Assembly (NCBI RefSeq): GCF_040215725.1
Contig: NZ_CP157968.1
Location: 1,178,001 to 1,242,000 of the forward strand
Reading direction: 5' to 3'
Source of the DNA: Rhizobium sp. ZPR4
GTDB lineage: Bacteria; Pseudomonadota; Alphaproteobacteria; Rhizobiales; Rhizobiaceae
DNA length: 64,000 nucleotides
Shown: positions 1 to 8,532 of the stretch, one piece after another
Layout: every line of letters starts with the position of its first letter
How positions within the stretch are numbered: the first letter of the stretch is position 1
Notes under the pieces: generated by a model
The model's database searches: none
Told to the model about the DNA's origin: nothing
Seen by the model: the letters and a program-made list of their open reading frames with translations, nothing else
Made by a program: the position numbers and the translations under genes

Positions 1-246
1 ACGCTTGGTGTCCGGCCGGAGCAGATGCAGTTCCAGCCCGCGGGCGGGCGGGCTGCCAGCCTGCCGGCGACTTTCACCATCGTCGAGCCCATGGGCTCGG
101 ACAATCTGATCTGGGGTCAGGTCGGCAGCGAGACCATGTCGGTCCGCATCGATGCCGATGAGGATGTCGCGCTCGACACCGAGCAGCCGGTTTATTTCCA
201 GCCGGCGCTCGCATCGTTGTTCGGCGAAGACGGGCAGCGTTTATAA
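1..246 (+). CDS. C-terminal end of a sugar-type ABC transporter ATP-binding protein (partial)
   Basis: This frame is open from the first base and ends at TAA 244-246, so only about the last 81 residues are present. The segment LGVRPEQM is the typical entry to the C-terminal TOBE domain of UgpC/MalK/ThuK-type ATPases, which power carbohydrate or glycerol-phosphate importers. It is followed by a beta-rich stretch (TIVEPMGSDNLIWGQV) as expected for that domain. The Walker motifs lie outside the window, so the substrate cannot be inferred. The next gene is convergent, so this is probably the last gene of its operon. Confidence 0.75.
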   Translation, partial: TLGVRPEQMQFQPAGGRAASLPATFTIVEPMGSDNLIWGQVGSETMSVRIDADEDVALDTEQPVYFQPALASLFGEDGQRL

Positions 247-287
247 GATGCCGTGCCGCGCGTTGGATGAAGCGCGCGGCACAATCT

Positions 288-1349
288 TCATGCCCTGACT
301 TCGAAAACCATGTTGAACGGCGTTTCAGTCGCCTTGCGGAAATGCGAATAACCCGCATCCATGGCGACCTTGCGCAGTTTCAGCTCGCCGGCTTGCGCAC
401 CCAGGCCGAGCCCGACTTCCTGGGACAGCGAGGCTGGAGTGCAGATCATCGTCGATGCGCCGTAGTAGACGCGTCCGACCGGATTGAGATTATCTTTCAG
501 GCAATCCTGTGCGAAGGGTTCGACGATCATCCAGGTGCCGTCATCGGCGAGGGTTTCCTTGATATGTTTGCCGGCGCCGACGGGATCGCCCATGTCGTGC
601 AGGCAATCGAACATCGCCACAAGATCGTAGTCGGCAGCGGGGAAGTCCTTGGCAGTCGCCTGCTCGAAAGTAATCCGGCCCGCAACGCCTGCTTCCCTTG
701 CTGCCGCCTTCGCTCGTTCGATGGACGGGAGATGGTAGTCGAAGCCGAAGAAGGTCGAGTTCGGATAGGCTTCGGCCATCAGGATGGTAGAAGCGCCATG
801 GCCGCAGCCGACATCGGCGACGATAGCGCCGGCCTCGAGCTTTTCCCTCATGCCATCGAGCGCCGGTATCCACTCCGAAACGAGATGGCTGTTGTAGCCC
901 GTTCGGAAAAAGCGCTCCGTGCCGCGGAACAGGCAGGCGCTGTGCTCATGCCAGCCAAGGCCGCTGCCAGTCTTGAAGGCGTTAACGACCTTCGGCTCGT
1001 CGATCCACATGGATTGAACGACATCGAAAGCGCCTGCGAAGAAAGCAGGGCTGTTTTCCTCCGCAAACACCATTGCCTGTTCCGGCGTCAGATAGAAGCG
1101 CTCGGTTTCGTCGTTGTAACTGACATAGTCGGCGGCTGCCTGAGCGGACAGCCATTCACGCACATAGCGCTCCTTCACGCCGACCTTGTCGGCCAGTTCC
1201 GCCGAGGTCATCGGCGTTCCATCGGCCATGGCCTTGAACAGGCCCAAATGGTCTCCGAGCGTTACCAGCACGCCCGAGACCGCCGCGCCGAGATCGCCGA
1301 CCAGGCGCCCGACAAGCGTATCGAGTTTCTGCATATCAGGTTCGCGCAT
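288..1349 (-). CDS. class I SAM-dependent methyltransferase with N-terminal winged helix
   Basis: The protein has 353 residues. Residues about 20-95 form a predicted winged-helix dimerisation region (GLFKAMADG..TSAELADKVGVKERYVREWL), as in O-methyltransferase-like proteins of the Rv2258c type. The SAM-binding motif I VADVGCGHGAS is at 177-187 and the acidic strand-2 region is FFGFDYH. The motif AMFDCLHDMGDP matches motif IV of class I methyltransferases. ATG at 1349 has a good GGAGG Shine-Dalgarno; a second ATG five codons in is less likely. The substrate is unknown, since relatives are annotated only as methyltransferases or transcriptional regulators. It stands alone, convergent with the preceding ABC gene. 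Confidence 0.85.
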   Translation of the reverse strand: MREPDMQKLDTLVGRLVGDLGAAVSGVLVTLGDHLGLFKAMADGTPMTSAELADKVGVKERYVREWLSAQAAADYVSYNDETERFYLTPEQAMVFAEENSPAFFAGAFDVVQSMWIDEPKVVNAFKTGSGLGWHEHSACLFRGTERFFRTGYNSHLVSEWIPALDGMREKLEAGAIVADVGCGHGASTILMAEAYPNSTFFGFDYHLPSIERAKAAAREAGVAGRITFEQATAKDFPAADYDLVAMFDCLHDMGDPVGAGKHIKETLADDGTWMIVEPFAQDCLKDNLNPVGRVYYGASTMICTPASLSQEVGLGLGAQAGELKLRKVAMDAGYSHFRKATETPFNMVFEVRA

Positions 1350-1533
1350 GACATCCTCCCATCAGAATTGATGCAGCGTTCCGTCACGATGTATTCGGAT
1401 AGGGAAAGATACTCCCGGGCCGCGAGGCAGGCAATTACGCCATCCGGCTGAACAGGCTCAGCCCCGCGCCGAAAGCGGGCGCAACCTATTGATGCAATGT
1501 GCTATTTTGGCGGTTCAGAGGATGCTGGATGCC

Positions 1534-2085
1534 TCAGCCGAGGCGCGCCAGCTCCTTTTCCAGAACCGAGAGCAGCCGCGGATCGTCGGCCGTTACATCA
1601 GGCGCAAAGCGGGCCGCAACCTTGCCGTCACGGCCGATCAGGAATTTTTCGAAATTCCAGACGATGCCGCCGTTTTCGCCGGTATGCAGGCCGCGGTCGG
1701 CCAGGCGGACACGCATCGGGCCATCTCCGGTCGTCTCCACGCCTGAGGCGATGAGACTGTTATAGAGCGGATGGCGCTCTTCGCCTGTGACGGCGATCTT
1801 TGAGAACATCGGGAACTGCACGTCGTAAGTCAGCGTGCAGAAGTCCAGGATTTCCTTGTCGCTGCCAGGCTCCTGTCCCTTGAAGTCGTTGGCCGGAAAG
1901 CCAGCGATGACCAGACCTTCGTCGCACTTTTCCTCATAGAGCTTTTCCAGTCCTTCGTACTGCACCGTCAGGCCGCATTTGGACGCGACATTGACGACCA
2001 TGATGACCTTGCCGCGATAGTCGGCAAGCGTCGTATCGCTGCCATCGATCCTCTTTACCGGAATATCGAGCACGTTATCGGTCAT
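1534..2085 (-). CDS. glutathione peroxidase family protein (thiol peroxidase)
   Basis: The protein has 183 residues from ATG 2085. An in-frame GTG three codons upstream would overlap the GGAG ribosome site. The family signature NVASKCGLT holds the peroxidatic Cys at about residue 37; the conserved Gln is in FPANDFKGQEPG (about 71), and Trp/Asn are in WNFEKFLI (about 143-144). A second Cys in DFCTLTYDVQFPMF (about 83) suits the resolving cysteine of thioredoxin-dependent bacterial forms (BtuE type), so thioredoxin may be the real reductant. The enzyme would reduce hydroperoxides in the cytoplasm. It lies 79 bp after the peptide-transport ATPase on the same strand and could be read through from that operon. 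Confidence 0.88.
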   Translation of the reverse strand: MTDNVLDIPVKRIDGSDTTLADYRGKVIMVVNVASKCGLTVQYEGLEKLYEEKCDEGLVIAGFPANDFKGQEPGSDKEILDFCTLTYDVQFPMFSKIAVTGEERHPLYNSLIASGVETTGDGPMRVRLADRGLHTGENGGIVWNFEKFLIGRDGKVAARFAPDVTADDPRLLSVLEKELARLG

Positions 2086-2164
2086 ATCATTCACTCCAGA
2101 TGAGATGGAAAACAGGATGCCGATATTTGCCCGGATTTTGGCCGCGTCAAGGCCAGAAACCGGC

Positions 2165-4015
2165 TCAAGCGGCCTCTTCCATCCGAACCAGATGGCCTCT
2201 GGACACTTCGCGATACTGTCGGGCTGGAGGCTGATAGCCGACGGGGCGTACTGGGCTCTTCAGCTCGTCGACGGCAAGGTTGCGCCGGATGCCGCGCCGT
2301 GACGGGTCCGGCACCGGAACGGCAGCCATCAGCTTCTTGGTATAGGGGTGCTGCGGATTCTCGAACACGGATGCACGAGGGCCAATTTCGACGATCTCGC
2401 CGAGATACATGACGGCGACGCGGTGGCTGACGCGCTCGACCACGGCCATGTCATGCGAGATGAAGAGATAGGAGAGATTGAGGCTCTGCTGCAGATCCAT
2501 CAGCAGATTGCAGACCTGCGCCTTGATCGACACGTCGAGCGCCGAGACGCTTTCGTCGGCGACAATCACCTTCGGATCAAGGGCGAGCGCGCGGGCAATG
2601 CAGATGCGTTGGCGCTGGCCGCCCGAAAATTCGTGCGGGTAGCGGCTCATCATATCCGCTTTCAGGCCGACGCGTTCCAGAAGATCGGCCGCCTTTTCCC
2701 GTGCTTCGGCGCGTGTGCCCAAGCGATGCTCTATGACAGGTTCGGCAACCGCAGCCCCGATCGTCATACGCGGATTGAGGCTCGCGAACGGGTCCTGGAA
2801 AATCATCTGGATGCTGCGGCGCATCCGGCGCAGATCAAGCGTATTGAGCTTCATCACATCATAGCCGTCGAGGCGAACCTCGCCGGATTTGGGGTTGATG
2901 AGGCGCATGATGGAGCGCCCGGTCGTCGACTTGCCGCAACCGGATTCTCCGACCAGTGACAGCGTTTCTCCCTGGGCGAGATCGAAGGAGACATTCTCGA
3001 CGGCATGGATGGCGCCTGTCGGACGGGCGAGCAGGCCACCGTGAAGCTCGAAGCGGGTGACGAGATTTTTCACTTCCAGCACCGGGGTCTTGCCATGATC
3101 GACAGTGTCGGCGAGCGCCTTCGGTTCGCTGCGTTCACCCGTGTTTGCGTCCACGACCGGGAAGCGCAGCGGTTGCGGCTGGTCTTTCATCGAGCCGAGG
3201 CGCGGCACGGCTGACAGCAGGGCGCGGGTATAAGGGTGCTGGCCGCGATGGAAAATATCGTCGGTCTTGCCGGTCTCGACTGCCTCGCCGCGATACATGA
3301 CGATGGTCCGATCGGATATCTCGGCGACGACGCCCATATCGTGGGTGATGAAGAGGACGGACATGCCTTCCTCTTCCTGCAGCACCTTGATGAGGTCGAG
3401 AATCTGCCCTTGGATCGTCACGTCGAGCGCGGTCGTCGGCTCGTCGGCGATCAAAAGTTTCGGACGGCTGGCAAGCGCCATGGCGATCATGACGCGCTGG
3501 CGCATGCCGCCAGAAAACTGGTGCGGATATTCGTCGAAGCGCGAGGATGCATTGGGGATACGCACCTTTTCCAGGAGGCGGATCGTTTCAGCTTTCGCTT
3601 CCGCCTTGGAAATATTGCCGTGACAGGTCAGCGCCTCGGAAATCTGCCGACCGATGGTGAAGATTGGATTGAGAGAAGTCATCGGCTCTTGGAAGATCAT
3701 CGCGACATCCTTGCCGCGCACCTTGCGCATCTCGGCCTCCGGCAAAGTCAGAAGATCGCGGCCGTTGAGCCTTATGGAGCCTTCGATGCGGCTGCTTGCC
3801 CTGGCGAGCAGCCGCATGATCGAGAGCGAAGTTACGCTCTTGCCCGAACCGCTTTCGCCGACGATGGCGACCGTTTCTCCCGGCATGACGTCGAAGGAGA
3901 TGTCCTTGACAACCGTGCGCCACTCGCCATCGACGAGAAACGACGTGGTGAGATCGGAGACAGAAAGAACAGGCTGGGAGCCCGGATTGGTCATCTGTGC
4001 TGCAACGGTCGGCAT
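2165..4015 (-). CDS. peptide ABC transporter double ATP-binding protein (DppD-DppF fusion, GsiA-like)
   Basis: The 616-residue protein carries two complete ABC ATPase domains in tandem. The first has Walker A GESGSGKS (53-60), signature FSGGMRQR (about 167) and Walker [13 protein letters not shown]. The second has Walker A GESGCGKS (about 355), signature FSGGQRQR (about 464) and [12 protein letters not shown]. Each is followed by the oligopeptide-type tail ([12 protein letters not shown] and [12 protein letters not shown]). This fused layout is that of GsiA/YliA-type importers of di/oligopeptides or glutathione. ATG 4015 has a good AAGGGA site. It is the energising subunit for the permeases at 6640-8462, separated from them by the gamma-glutamyltransferase and DUF1028 genes. 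Confidence 0.93.
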   Translation of the reverse strand: MPTVAAQMTNPGSQPVLSVSDLTTSFLVDGEWRTVVKDISFDVMPGETVAIVGESGSGKSVTSLSIMRLLARASSRIEGSIRLNGRDLLTLPEAEMRKVRGKDVAMIFQEPMTSLNPIFTIGRQISEALTCHGNISKAEAKAETIRLLEKVRIPNASSRFDEYPHQFSGGMRQRVMIAMALASRPKLLIADEPTTALDVTIQGQILDLIKVLQEEEGMSVLFITHDMGVVAEISDRTIVMYRGEAVETGKTDDIFHRGQHPYTRALLSAVPRLGSMKDQPQPLRFPVVDANTGERSEPKALADTVDHGKTPVLEVKNLVTRFELHGGLLARPTGAIHAVENVSFDLAQGETLSLVGESGCGKSTTGRSIMRLINPKSGEVRLDGYDVMKLNTLDLRRMRRSIQMIFQDPFASLNPRMTIGAAVAEPVIEHRLGTRAEAREKAADLLERVGLKADMMSRYPHEFSGGQRQRICIARALALDPKVIVADESVSALDVSIKAQVCNLLMDLQQSLNLSYLFISHDMAVVERVSHRVAVMYLGEIVEIGPRASVFENPQHPYTKKLMAAVPVPDPSRRGIRRNLAVDELKSPVRPVGYQPPARQYREVSRGHLVRMEEAA

Positions 4016-4065
4016 GAAGTTCCCTTTTATGATTTTACCATTGGTCGAGCTTCAATCGGAGTTGT

Positions 4066-4824
4066 TCACGATGGCGCTGCCATCGTGGCATGGGAAGCCG
4101 AAGGCCTGCCTTCGGCAATCCGCTTGGCCTCAAGAGCGGCGATCGCCTCGTCGATCTCGCGCCGGTCGGTCATGCCGCTGGGGTTCTGCCGTGTCGGCAT
4201 GGTTTCGGCGACATGGAGATAGCGCTCCTGCGCAACCGCATAGAGCCGTTCGAGTTCGGCGAGCGGATCGGCACTGTCGTCAACGCGAATGTTCAACCAG
4301 GCATAATCCTGGTCGCGGTGGATGACGAGTGCTGCCGATTGCTTGCCCCGCTTGTCGCCGCCGGCGTCTTCGCCGGCGCGCATCGCTTCGAGCAGCCGTT
4401 CCGCGAGTGGTTTGCCGGCAGTCTTCTTGAAGGTCGCAAGCGTTTCAGAAATCACCTGTGGCCCGGCCAGCATGTTGCCGGCAACCGAGACATTGTCGTC
4501 GACCAGATGGCCGGCCCAATCGATGCACTTGGCGCCGGTGAAGGCGGCGTTGCTGCCCCTGTTGTCAATCAGATGAAACTGCCGCTGCTCGCGGCCTTCG
4601 TCGCGAGCACTCAGCGCCTCAACGATTTGGCCGGGTGCATTGCCTGCCGCCAGCATGGCCAGTCCGTCGATGCCGTAGAGGGGGCTGGCAAAGGCCTGCG
4701 TCGCAACCGCGCCGATGCCGCCGCGAATATGCGGCACGATGCTGCCGACGGCAAAGAAGCGCGTGGCAACGGCGATGGCGAGGTTTCCGGTTTCCGGCTC
4801 GCGGGCTACGATCGACCAGGTCAT
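4066..4824 (-). CDS. DUF1028 family protein (predicted Ntn-hydrolase fold)
   Basis: The protein has 252 residues starting [33 protein letters not shown], the typical DUF1028 N-terminus. The family is recognised by this start and by the segment [21 protein letters not shown]1028 proteins are predicted to have the N-terminal nucleophile hydrolase fold, but no reaction is firmly assigned. No signal peptide is visible, so it is probably cytoplasmic. It sits 5 bp after the stop of the gamma-glutamyltransferase gene and just before the peptide ATPase gene, which suggests hydrolysis or modification of an imported peptide or amide. GGGAGA precedes the ATG at 4824. The family call is secure; the function is not. 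Confidence 0.88.
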   Translation of the reverse strand: MTWSIVAREPETGNLAIAVATRFFAVGSIVPHIRGGIGAVATQAFASPLYGIDGLAMLAAGNAPGQIVEALSARDEGREQRQFHLIDNRGSNAAFTGAKCIDWAGHLVDDNVSVAGNMLAGPQVISETLATFKKTAGKPLAERLLEAMRAGEDAGGDKRGKQSAALVIHRDQDYAWLNIRVDDSADPLAELERLYAVAQERYLHVAETMPTRQNPSGMTDRREIDEAIAALEAKRIAEGRPSASHATMAAPS

Positions 4825-4829
4825 CGGCT

Positions 4830-6617
4830 CTATCTCCCGACAGCGTAGGCTTGCATCAAACGCGGAGTTGCTGCGGCGCGCAAGAGGCCATCCGCGTCAC
4901 GCCGCGCTGCCGTGAGGCGGCCCACGGTCCATTCCGGCGCGACAGTCAACTGATGGCCTTTCTTGCGGAGCGTATCCAGCACATCAGCGCTGAAATTCGC
5001 CTCCGCCGTCAGGCCGCCCGGCTCGCGTGTACGCGGATAAAAGGAGCTCGGGAAATGCGTGCTGTGGAACAGCGGCTTGTCGATTGCTTCCTGCAAGTTC
5101 AGCCCATGATGGACATAGCGCAGAAAGAAGGAGAGCTGCCATTGCTCCTGCTGATCGCCGCCGGGCGTGCCGAAGGCAAGGGTCGGGCGCCCCTCGTGCA
5201 GCGCCATCGTCGGGGTCAGCGTCGTGCGCGGCCGCTTGCCCGGCGCAAGTGAGGAGGGCAGGCCGGGTTGCAGCCAGAACATCTGTGCGCGGGAATTCAG
5301 GCAGAAGCCGAGGCCGGGAATGATCGGCGAGGACTGCAGCCAGCCGCCGGATGGCGTCACCGACACCATGTTGCCCTCTCGGTCGATGACATCGATATGC
5401 ACGGTATCGCCGCGCTTTTCGGTCAAATGCGACATTGTCGGCTCGTAGACCGCGCCGCTCTTGGCTTCCGGTACTTCGAGCATCGTCATAGTGAGATCGT
5501 ACTGGCTTTCGAAGCCAGGCAATCTGCCGGGGCGCAAAGCAAGTGAAGCTTCCGGCGAAATCAGCCGGCGGCGCTCGTCGGCATAAGTATCCGAAAGCAG
5601 GGTTTCGAGCGGTACATTCGTGAAATTGGGGTCGCCGTAATAGACCTCTCTGTCGGCAAAGGCGAGTTTCATCGCCTCGGTGACGGTGTGGACGAAATCG
5701 GCACCGGCTGGATCCATGCTGGCGATGTCGAAACCCTTGAGTAGTGCCAACGTCTGCAGGAAGACGGGTCCCTGACCCCATGGGCCGATCTTGGCGACCG
5801 TCCAGCCATGATAGTCGTAGGTCTGTGGCGCCTCGATCGTCGCCTGCCAGTTGGCCATATCGTCGGCGGTCAACACACCCTTGTGGCGTTCACCGCTCGC
5901 ATCCATGACCTTGGTCTTGCTGACATAGGTGTCGATCGCCTCTGCGACGAAGCCGCGGTAATAGGCATCGCGGGCGGCTTCGATCTGCGCTTCACGATCG
6001 CTCTTGCTTTCCGCTTCGGCCACGACCCGCTTCCAGGTTTCGGCAAGAACGGGGTTCTTGAAGTTGGACCAGGGTTCGGGAGTGGCACCGCCCGGAAGCC
6101 AGGTCTCGTAGGAGGTCGGCCATTCGTTGCGATAGAATTCGGCAAGACCTGTGATCGTGGCGGAGACGCGCGGCAGGACGGGGTGCCCCTTTTCGGCATA
6201 GTGGATCGCCGGTTCGAGGACGTCGCGGACCGTCAGCCGGCCATAATCGCGCAGCATCAGCATCCAGCCGTCGAAGGCTCCGGGGATGACGGTCGCAAGC
6301 AGGCCATCACCGGGGATCAGCTTCAATCCCTCGCGCGTGTAATGTTCGATCGTTGCACCGGCCGGCGCTGGTCCCTGGGCGCAGATGACCTCGATCTTGT
6401 CCTTCTTCTTCGAATAGAGGATGGCCGGCATGTCGCCGCCCGGCCCGCAGAGATGCGGCTCGACGATCTGTAGCACGAAACCGGTGGCAACGGCGGCGTC
6501 GAAGGCGTTGCCACCCTTTTCGAGAATGCTCATGCCGACGGCGGAAGCGATCCAATGCGTCGAGGTGACGACGCCGAAGGTGCCGAGGATTTCGGGGCGT
6601 GTGGTGAATGCGGTCAT
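4830..6617 (-). CDS. ggt: gamma-glutamyltransferase family Ntn hydrolase
   Basis: The protein has 595 residues from ATG 6617, which has AAAGGA nine bases upstream; an ATG three codons earlier sits on top of that site. GGT hallmarks are GGNAFDAAVATGFVLQIVEPH near the N-terminus and GDTVHIDVIDREGNMVSVT, where the Thr at about residue 405 is the expected autoprocessing nucleophile. The following residue is Val where E. coli GGT has Thr (TTH). Further downstream are RPRTTLTPTM and GTPGGDQQEQ. There is no clear signal peptide, unlike periplasmic GGTs, so it may act on imported gamma-glutamyl compounds in the cytoplasm. It is the fourth structural gene of the peptide-uptake operon. Confidence 0.9.
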   Translation of the reverse strand: MTAFTTRPEILGTFGVVTSTHWIASAVGMSILEKGGNAFDAAVATGFVLQIVEPHLCGPGGDMPAILYSKKKDKIEVICAQGPAPAGATIEHYTREGLKLIPGDGLLATVIPGAFDGWMLMLRDYGRLTVRDVLEPAIHYAEKGHPVLPRVSATITGLAEFYRNEWPTSYETWLPGGATPEPWSNFKNPVLAETWKRVVAEAESKSDREAQIEAARDAYYRGFVAEAIDTYVSKTKVMDASGERHKGVLTADDMANWQATIEAPQTYDYHGWTVAKIGPWGQGPVFLQTLALLKGFDIASMDPAGADFVHTVTEAMKLAFADREVYYGDPNFTNVPLETLLSDTYADERRRLISPEASLALRPGRLPGFESQYDLTMTMLEVPEAKSGAVYEPTMSHLTEKRGDTVHIDVIDREGNMVSVTPSGGWLQSSPIIPGLGFCLNSRAQMFWLQPGLPSSLAPGKRPRTTLTPTMALHEGRPTLAFGTPGGDQQEQWQLSFFLRYVHHGLNLQEAIDKPLFHSTHFPSSFYPRTREPGGLTAEANFSADVLDTLRKKGHQLTVAPEWTVGRLTAARRDADGLLRAAATPRLMQAYAVGR

Positions 6618-6639
6618 TGGGGGCATCCTTTCTGTTTAT

Positions 6640-7518
6640 TCATGCTTCGCGCGGGTCGAGGGCATCGCGCAGGCCGTCGCCGAGGAGATTGAAGCCGATC
6701 ACGACGAGAAAAATGGCGGCGCCCGGCCACATGGCCATCCAGGGCGCCTGTTCGAGATAGTTCTTGGCGACGTTGAGCATCGAGCCCCAGCTCGGGGCAG
6801 GCGGCTGTTGGCCGAGGCCGAGGAAGGAGAGACTTGCTTCAGCGATGATCGCGGTCGCGATGGTGAGCGTCGCCTGCACGAGGATCGGAGCAAAGACGTT
6901 CGGCAGGATATAACGGGTGATGATGCTCGTATGGCGCAAGCCGATCGATCGGGCGCCCTCGACATAATCCTCCGTCTTGACCGCCAGCACCTGGCCGCGC
7001 GTCAGCCGCACGAAGACGGGCGTTGCCGACAAGCCGATCGCGATCATCGCATTGGTGAGGCTCGGGCCGAGGAAGGCAGCAAGCGCAATGGCGGTGATGA
7101 GGAAGGGCATCGCCAGGAAGGCTTCGGTGATGCGTGAGATGATCTGGTCGATCCAGCCGCCATAGTAGCCCGAGATCAGGCCCAGAGGTACGCCGATCGC
7201 GACCGCGATGGCAACCGAGAAGATGCCCGCCATCAGGGATGCCCGTGCGCCCCAGATCATGCGGGAGAGAATGTCGCGGCCGAGATCGTCGGTGCCGAGC
7301 CAGTGGGCGGCCGATGGCGCCTTGCGGATCGCCGACCAGCTGGTGGCGACCGGGTCAGGGATCGGCAGGAGCGGTGCGACCACCGCAAGCGCGGTAAAGA
7401 ACGCGATGATCGCAAGCCCGACCAGCGCCCCCTTGTTGGCTCGCAGCTTGCGCCAGGCCCGGTTGGGAGCACGTTTGGCAGAAGGGACCGCCGTGGCCGC
7501 TTGAACGATCGTGCTCAT
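6640..7518 (-). CDS. peptide ABC transporter permease, DppC type
   Basis: The 292-residue inner-membrane protein carries the OppC/DppC signature: an N-terminal cytoplasmic stretch, one TM segment (GALVGLAIIAFFTALAVVAPLL), the GTDDLGRDILSRMIWGAR motif, then about five TM helices. The EAA loop is EGARSIGLRHTSIITRYILPN. The start at ATG 7518 overlaps the stop of the upstream permease gene by four bases (ATGA), which indicates translational coupling. The frame stays open 28 codons further upstream, but that part lies inside the neighbouring permease and looks unlike the family. Together with the DppB-type protein it forms the membrane channel of the importer. Confidence 0.93.
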   Translation of the reverse strand: MSTIVQAATAVPSAKRAPNRAWRKLRANKGALVGLAIIAFFTALAVVAPLLPIPDPVATSWSAIRKAPSAAHWLGTDDLGRDILSRMIWGARASLMAGIFSVAIAVAIGVPLGLISGYYGGWIDQIISRITEAFLAMPFLITAIALAAFLGPSLTNAMIAIGLSATPVFVRLTRGQVLAVKTEDYVEGARSIGLRHTSIITRYILPNVFAPILVQATLTIATAIIAEASLSFLGLGQQPPAPSWGSMLNVAKNYLEQAPWMAMWPGAAIFLVVIGFNLLGDGLRDALDPREA

Positions 7519-8462
7519 AGGGCTGCCCTCATGCGTGGATTGAGGAGGACATAGAGAATATCGGCGATGAGGTTCATCGCGATGAAGCCGATGGCTGTGC
7601 AAAGCACCACGCCCTGTACCACGGCGTAGTCCCTATTGAAGACCGCATCGACAATCAGCTTGCCGAAGCCGGGGATGGTGAAGATCTGCTCGGTCAGCAC
7701 GGCGCCTGCCAGCAGTTCTCCGAAAAGCAGGGCGCTGACGGTGACGACGGGCAGGATGGCGTTGCGGAAGCTGTGCTGAAGGACGACGGCCGCCTCCGGC
7801 AGGCCTTTGGCGCGGGCTGTCCGGATATAGTCGGCACTGAGCACACTCAGCATCGACGAACGCGTGTGGCGCATCAAGGTGGCCGCCAGTGCATTGCCGA
7901 GCACGAAGGATGGCATCAGCATCGTCTGGATCGAGCGCCACGGATCTTCGAAGAAGGGTTGATAGCCGGAGGCGGGAAGCCAGTGCAGCTTCACCGAGAC
8001 CAGCAGGATCAGCATGATGCCGAGCCAGAAGTTCGGCACCGACAGCCCGCACAAGGCGACGATATTGGCGAGGAAGTCGATGAAGGTGTTCTTCTTCACC
8101 GCCGCCAATATTCCCATGGGAATGCCGATCGCGAAGGCGAAGATCATCGACATGACGGCAAGCTGGATCGTCACCGGCAGCTTTTCGGCAACGAGGGTCA
8201 GAACCGGCTGATTGGTGCGCAGCGAAACACCGAGATCACCCTTGGCGACGCCCTGCAGCCAGTAGCCATATTGGTAGATGACCGGATCGTTGAGGCGATA
8301 TTTCTCGCGAAGCAGTTCCAGCACCTGCGGATCGCGCTCTTCGCCGGCCATGGCGAGCACCGGATCGCCGGGCAGCAGCTTCTGTAGCGAGAAGACGAAG
8401 ACCGAAATGATCAGCAGAGTCGGGATGGCGACGAGCAGCCTCTTTCCGATATAGCTATACAT
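7515..8462 (-). CDS. peptide ABC transporter permease, DppB type
   Basis: The 315-residue protein begins MYSYIGKRLLVAIPTLLIISVFVFSL, followed by KLLPGDPVLAMAGEERD and a long periplasmic loop, as in all DppB/OppB permeases. The EAA loop ADYIRTARAKGLPEAAVVLQHSFRNAILPVV contacts the ATPase. The C-terminus (YVLLNPRMRA) is typical. AAGGA precedes ATG 8462. It lies 70 bp downstream of the binding-protein gene and overlaps the DppC start by four bases. Family features identify the role; the transported peptide class is inferred only from the gamma-glutamyltransferase neighbour. Confidence 0.94.
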   Translation of the reverse strand: MYSYIGKRLLVAIPTLLIISVFVFSLQKLLPGDPVLAMAGEERDPQVLELLREKYRLNDPVIYQYGYWLQGVAKGDLGVSLRTNQPVLTLVAEKLPVTIQLAVMSMIFAFAIGIPMGILAAVKKNTFIDFLANIVALCGLSVPNFWLGIMLILLVSVKLHWLPASGYQPFFEDPWRSIQTMLMPSFVLGNALAATLMRHTRSSMLSVLSADYIRTARAKGLPEAAVVLQHSFRNAILPVVTVSALLFGELLAGAVLTEQIFTIPGFGKLIVDAVFNRDYAVVQGVVLCTAIGFIAMNLIADILYVLLNPRMRAAL

Positions 8463-8532
8463 GGGCAGATCCTTGCCGCGATGTCGAATGAGGAAGCGCC
8501 ATGCGGGAAGGAGCCCGCATGGCTTTGGTCGC

